Origin: CALAGJ01 sp964293305
GTDB taxonomy: Bacteria > Bacteroidota > Bacteroidia > Chitinophagales > Chitinophagaceae
NCBI GenBank assembly: GCA_964293305.1
Contig: CAXYYO010000015.1
Location: forward strand, 1-64,000
Length of the DNA: 64,000 nucleotides
Direction of reading: 5' to 3'
The translations under genes were made by a program, and so were the position numbers. The notes beneath the pieces were generated by a model, which was not told the origin of the DNA, did not search any database, and worked only from the letters and a program-made list of their open reading frames with translations. Within the stretch, counting starts at the first letter, position 1. Each line of letters opens with the position of its first letter. This document shows positions 63,758 through 64,000 of this stretch, piece after piece.

Positions 63758-64000
63758 TTAAATATGATGTATGAAATTTTTCAAAATTTGTTCTCCGATA
63801 TCGGCACTTTTTTCGGGATGAAACTGAACTCCATAGAAATTATTTTTGTGTAATGATGCACTATACTCTATTTCATAATTTGCCTTGGCAATGGTATCCA
63901 AGCCAACTGCAGCATAGTAACCATGTACGAAATAACAATAAGCTTTGTTTTCTATTCCCTCAAACAAATTTGTTTTTAAATGCTGTATCTGATTCCATCC
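63758..64000 (-). CDS. hisH: Imidazole glycerol phosphate synthase glutaminase subunit HisH (partial)
   Basis: This is the C-terminal 80 residues of HisH, cut by the window edge; the frame stays open to 64000, reading GWNQIQHLKTNLFEGIENKA at its start. The end carries AYCYFVHGYYA and YGVQFHPEKS, where the His and Glu of the Cys-His-Glu triad lie; the Cys would be outside the window. HisH releases ammonia from glutamine for HisF. It is the first histidine gene visible on this strand. Confidence 0.95.
   Translation of the reverse strand, partial: GWNQIQHLKTNLFEGIENKAYCYFVHGYYAAVGLDTIAKANYEIEYSASLHKNNFYGVQFHPEKSADIGEQILKNFIHHI

Noticed and set aside
1..64000. CRISPR array, tRNA/rRNA genes, insertion sequences or prophage
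   Set aside because: I looked for spaced direct repeats, cloverleaf patterns, transposase motifs and phage genes in the gaps and found none.

Overview
The window is a chromosomal stretch of an AT-rich member of the Bacteroidota, most likely from the order Chitinophagales; the order-level placement is inference. Support for the phylum comes from several signals: TAnnTTTG-type -7 promoter boxes, three secreted proteins with C-terminal type IX secretion (T9SS) sorting domains, an L28-L33-DUF4295 ribosomal cluster, an alternative complex III operon fused to a cytochrome oxidase operon, and the gene order HU - TPR protein - tiny basic COX24-like protein - RNase G. No tRNA, rRNA, CRISPR array, insertion sequence or prophage was seen.

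Layout. 1-4 kb: a broken TonB-dependent receptor remnant, a SAM methyltransferase, and a TetR regulator coupled to an aldehyde dehydrogenase. 4-17 kb: mostly housekeeping genes (tatC, scpA, mscL, a PhoR-like histidine kinase, an anion/cation symporter, lpxD, an RluE-like pseudouridine synthase, a Tat-exported Gfo/Idh/MocA oxidoreductase, inorganic pyrophosphatase) with two T9SS cargo proteins. 17.1-19.1 kb: a small accessory cassette with a cysteine-rich fulvocin C-related lipoprotein, a membrane-anchored thioredoxin protein and a DUF1573 gene interrupted by a stop codon. 19-24 kb: a PhoB-like response regulator, a large secreted protein with a possible caspase-like His/Cys pair, the clpS-aat N-degron pair and a GH16-like lipoprotein. 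24-32 kb: recF, the L28/L33 cluster, an FMN reductase / YceI / MarR group, a fatty acid hydroxylase, frr and a WecA/MraY-like transferase.

32-44 kb is the centrepiece. On the minus strand actA-B-C-D-E-F, coxB, coxA and cyoE form one respiratory unit that takes electrons from menaquinol through alternative complex III to an aa3-type oxidase, with its own heme O synthase. No subunit III gene is adjacent. 44-54 kb: purN, a secreted dienelactone hydrolase, an amino acid permease, the HU-TPR-COX24-rng group and etfBA. 53-60 kb: an oligosaccharide flippase, an M1 metallopeptidase, an ECF sigma factor with a small membrane partner, an SRAP protein and a repeat-rich T9SS protein. 60.5-64 kb: the end of a histidine operon (hisH-hisA-hisF-hisIE) overlapping a TlpA-type thioredoxin gene.

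The most unusual items are the fulvocin-type cassette with its interrupted DUF1573 gene, the possible new cysteine-peptidase-like protein at 19.9-22.2 kb, the six-heme ActA, and promoters sitting only a few bases from start codons. I found no clearly new defence or mobile system.
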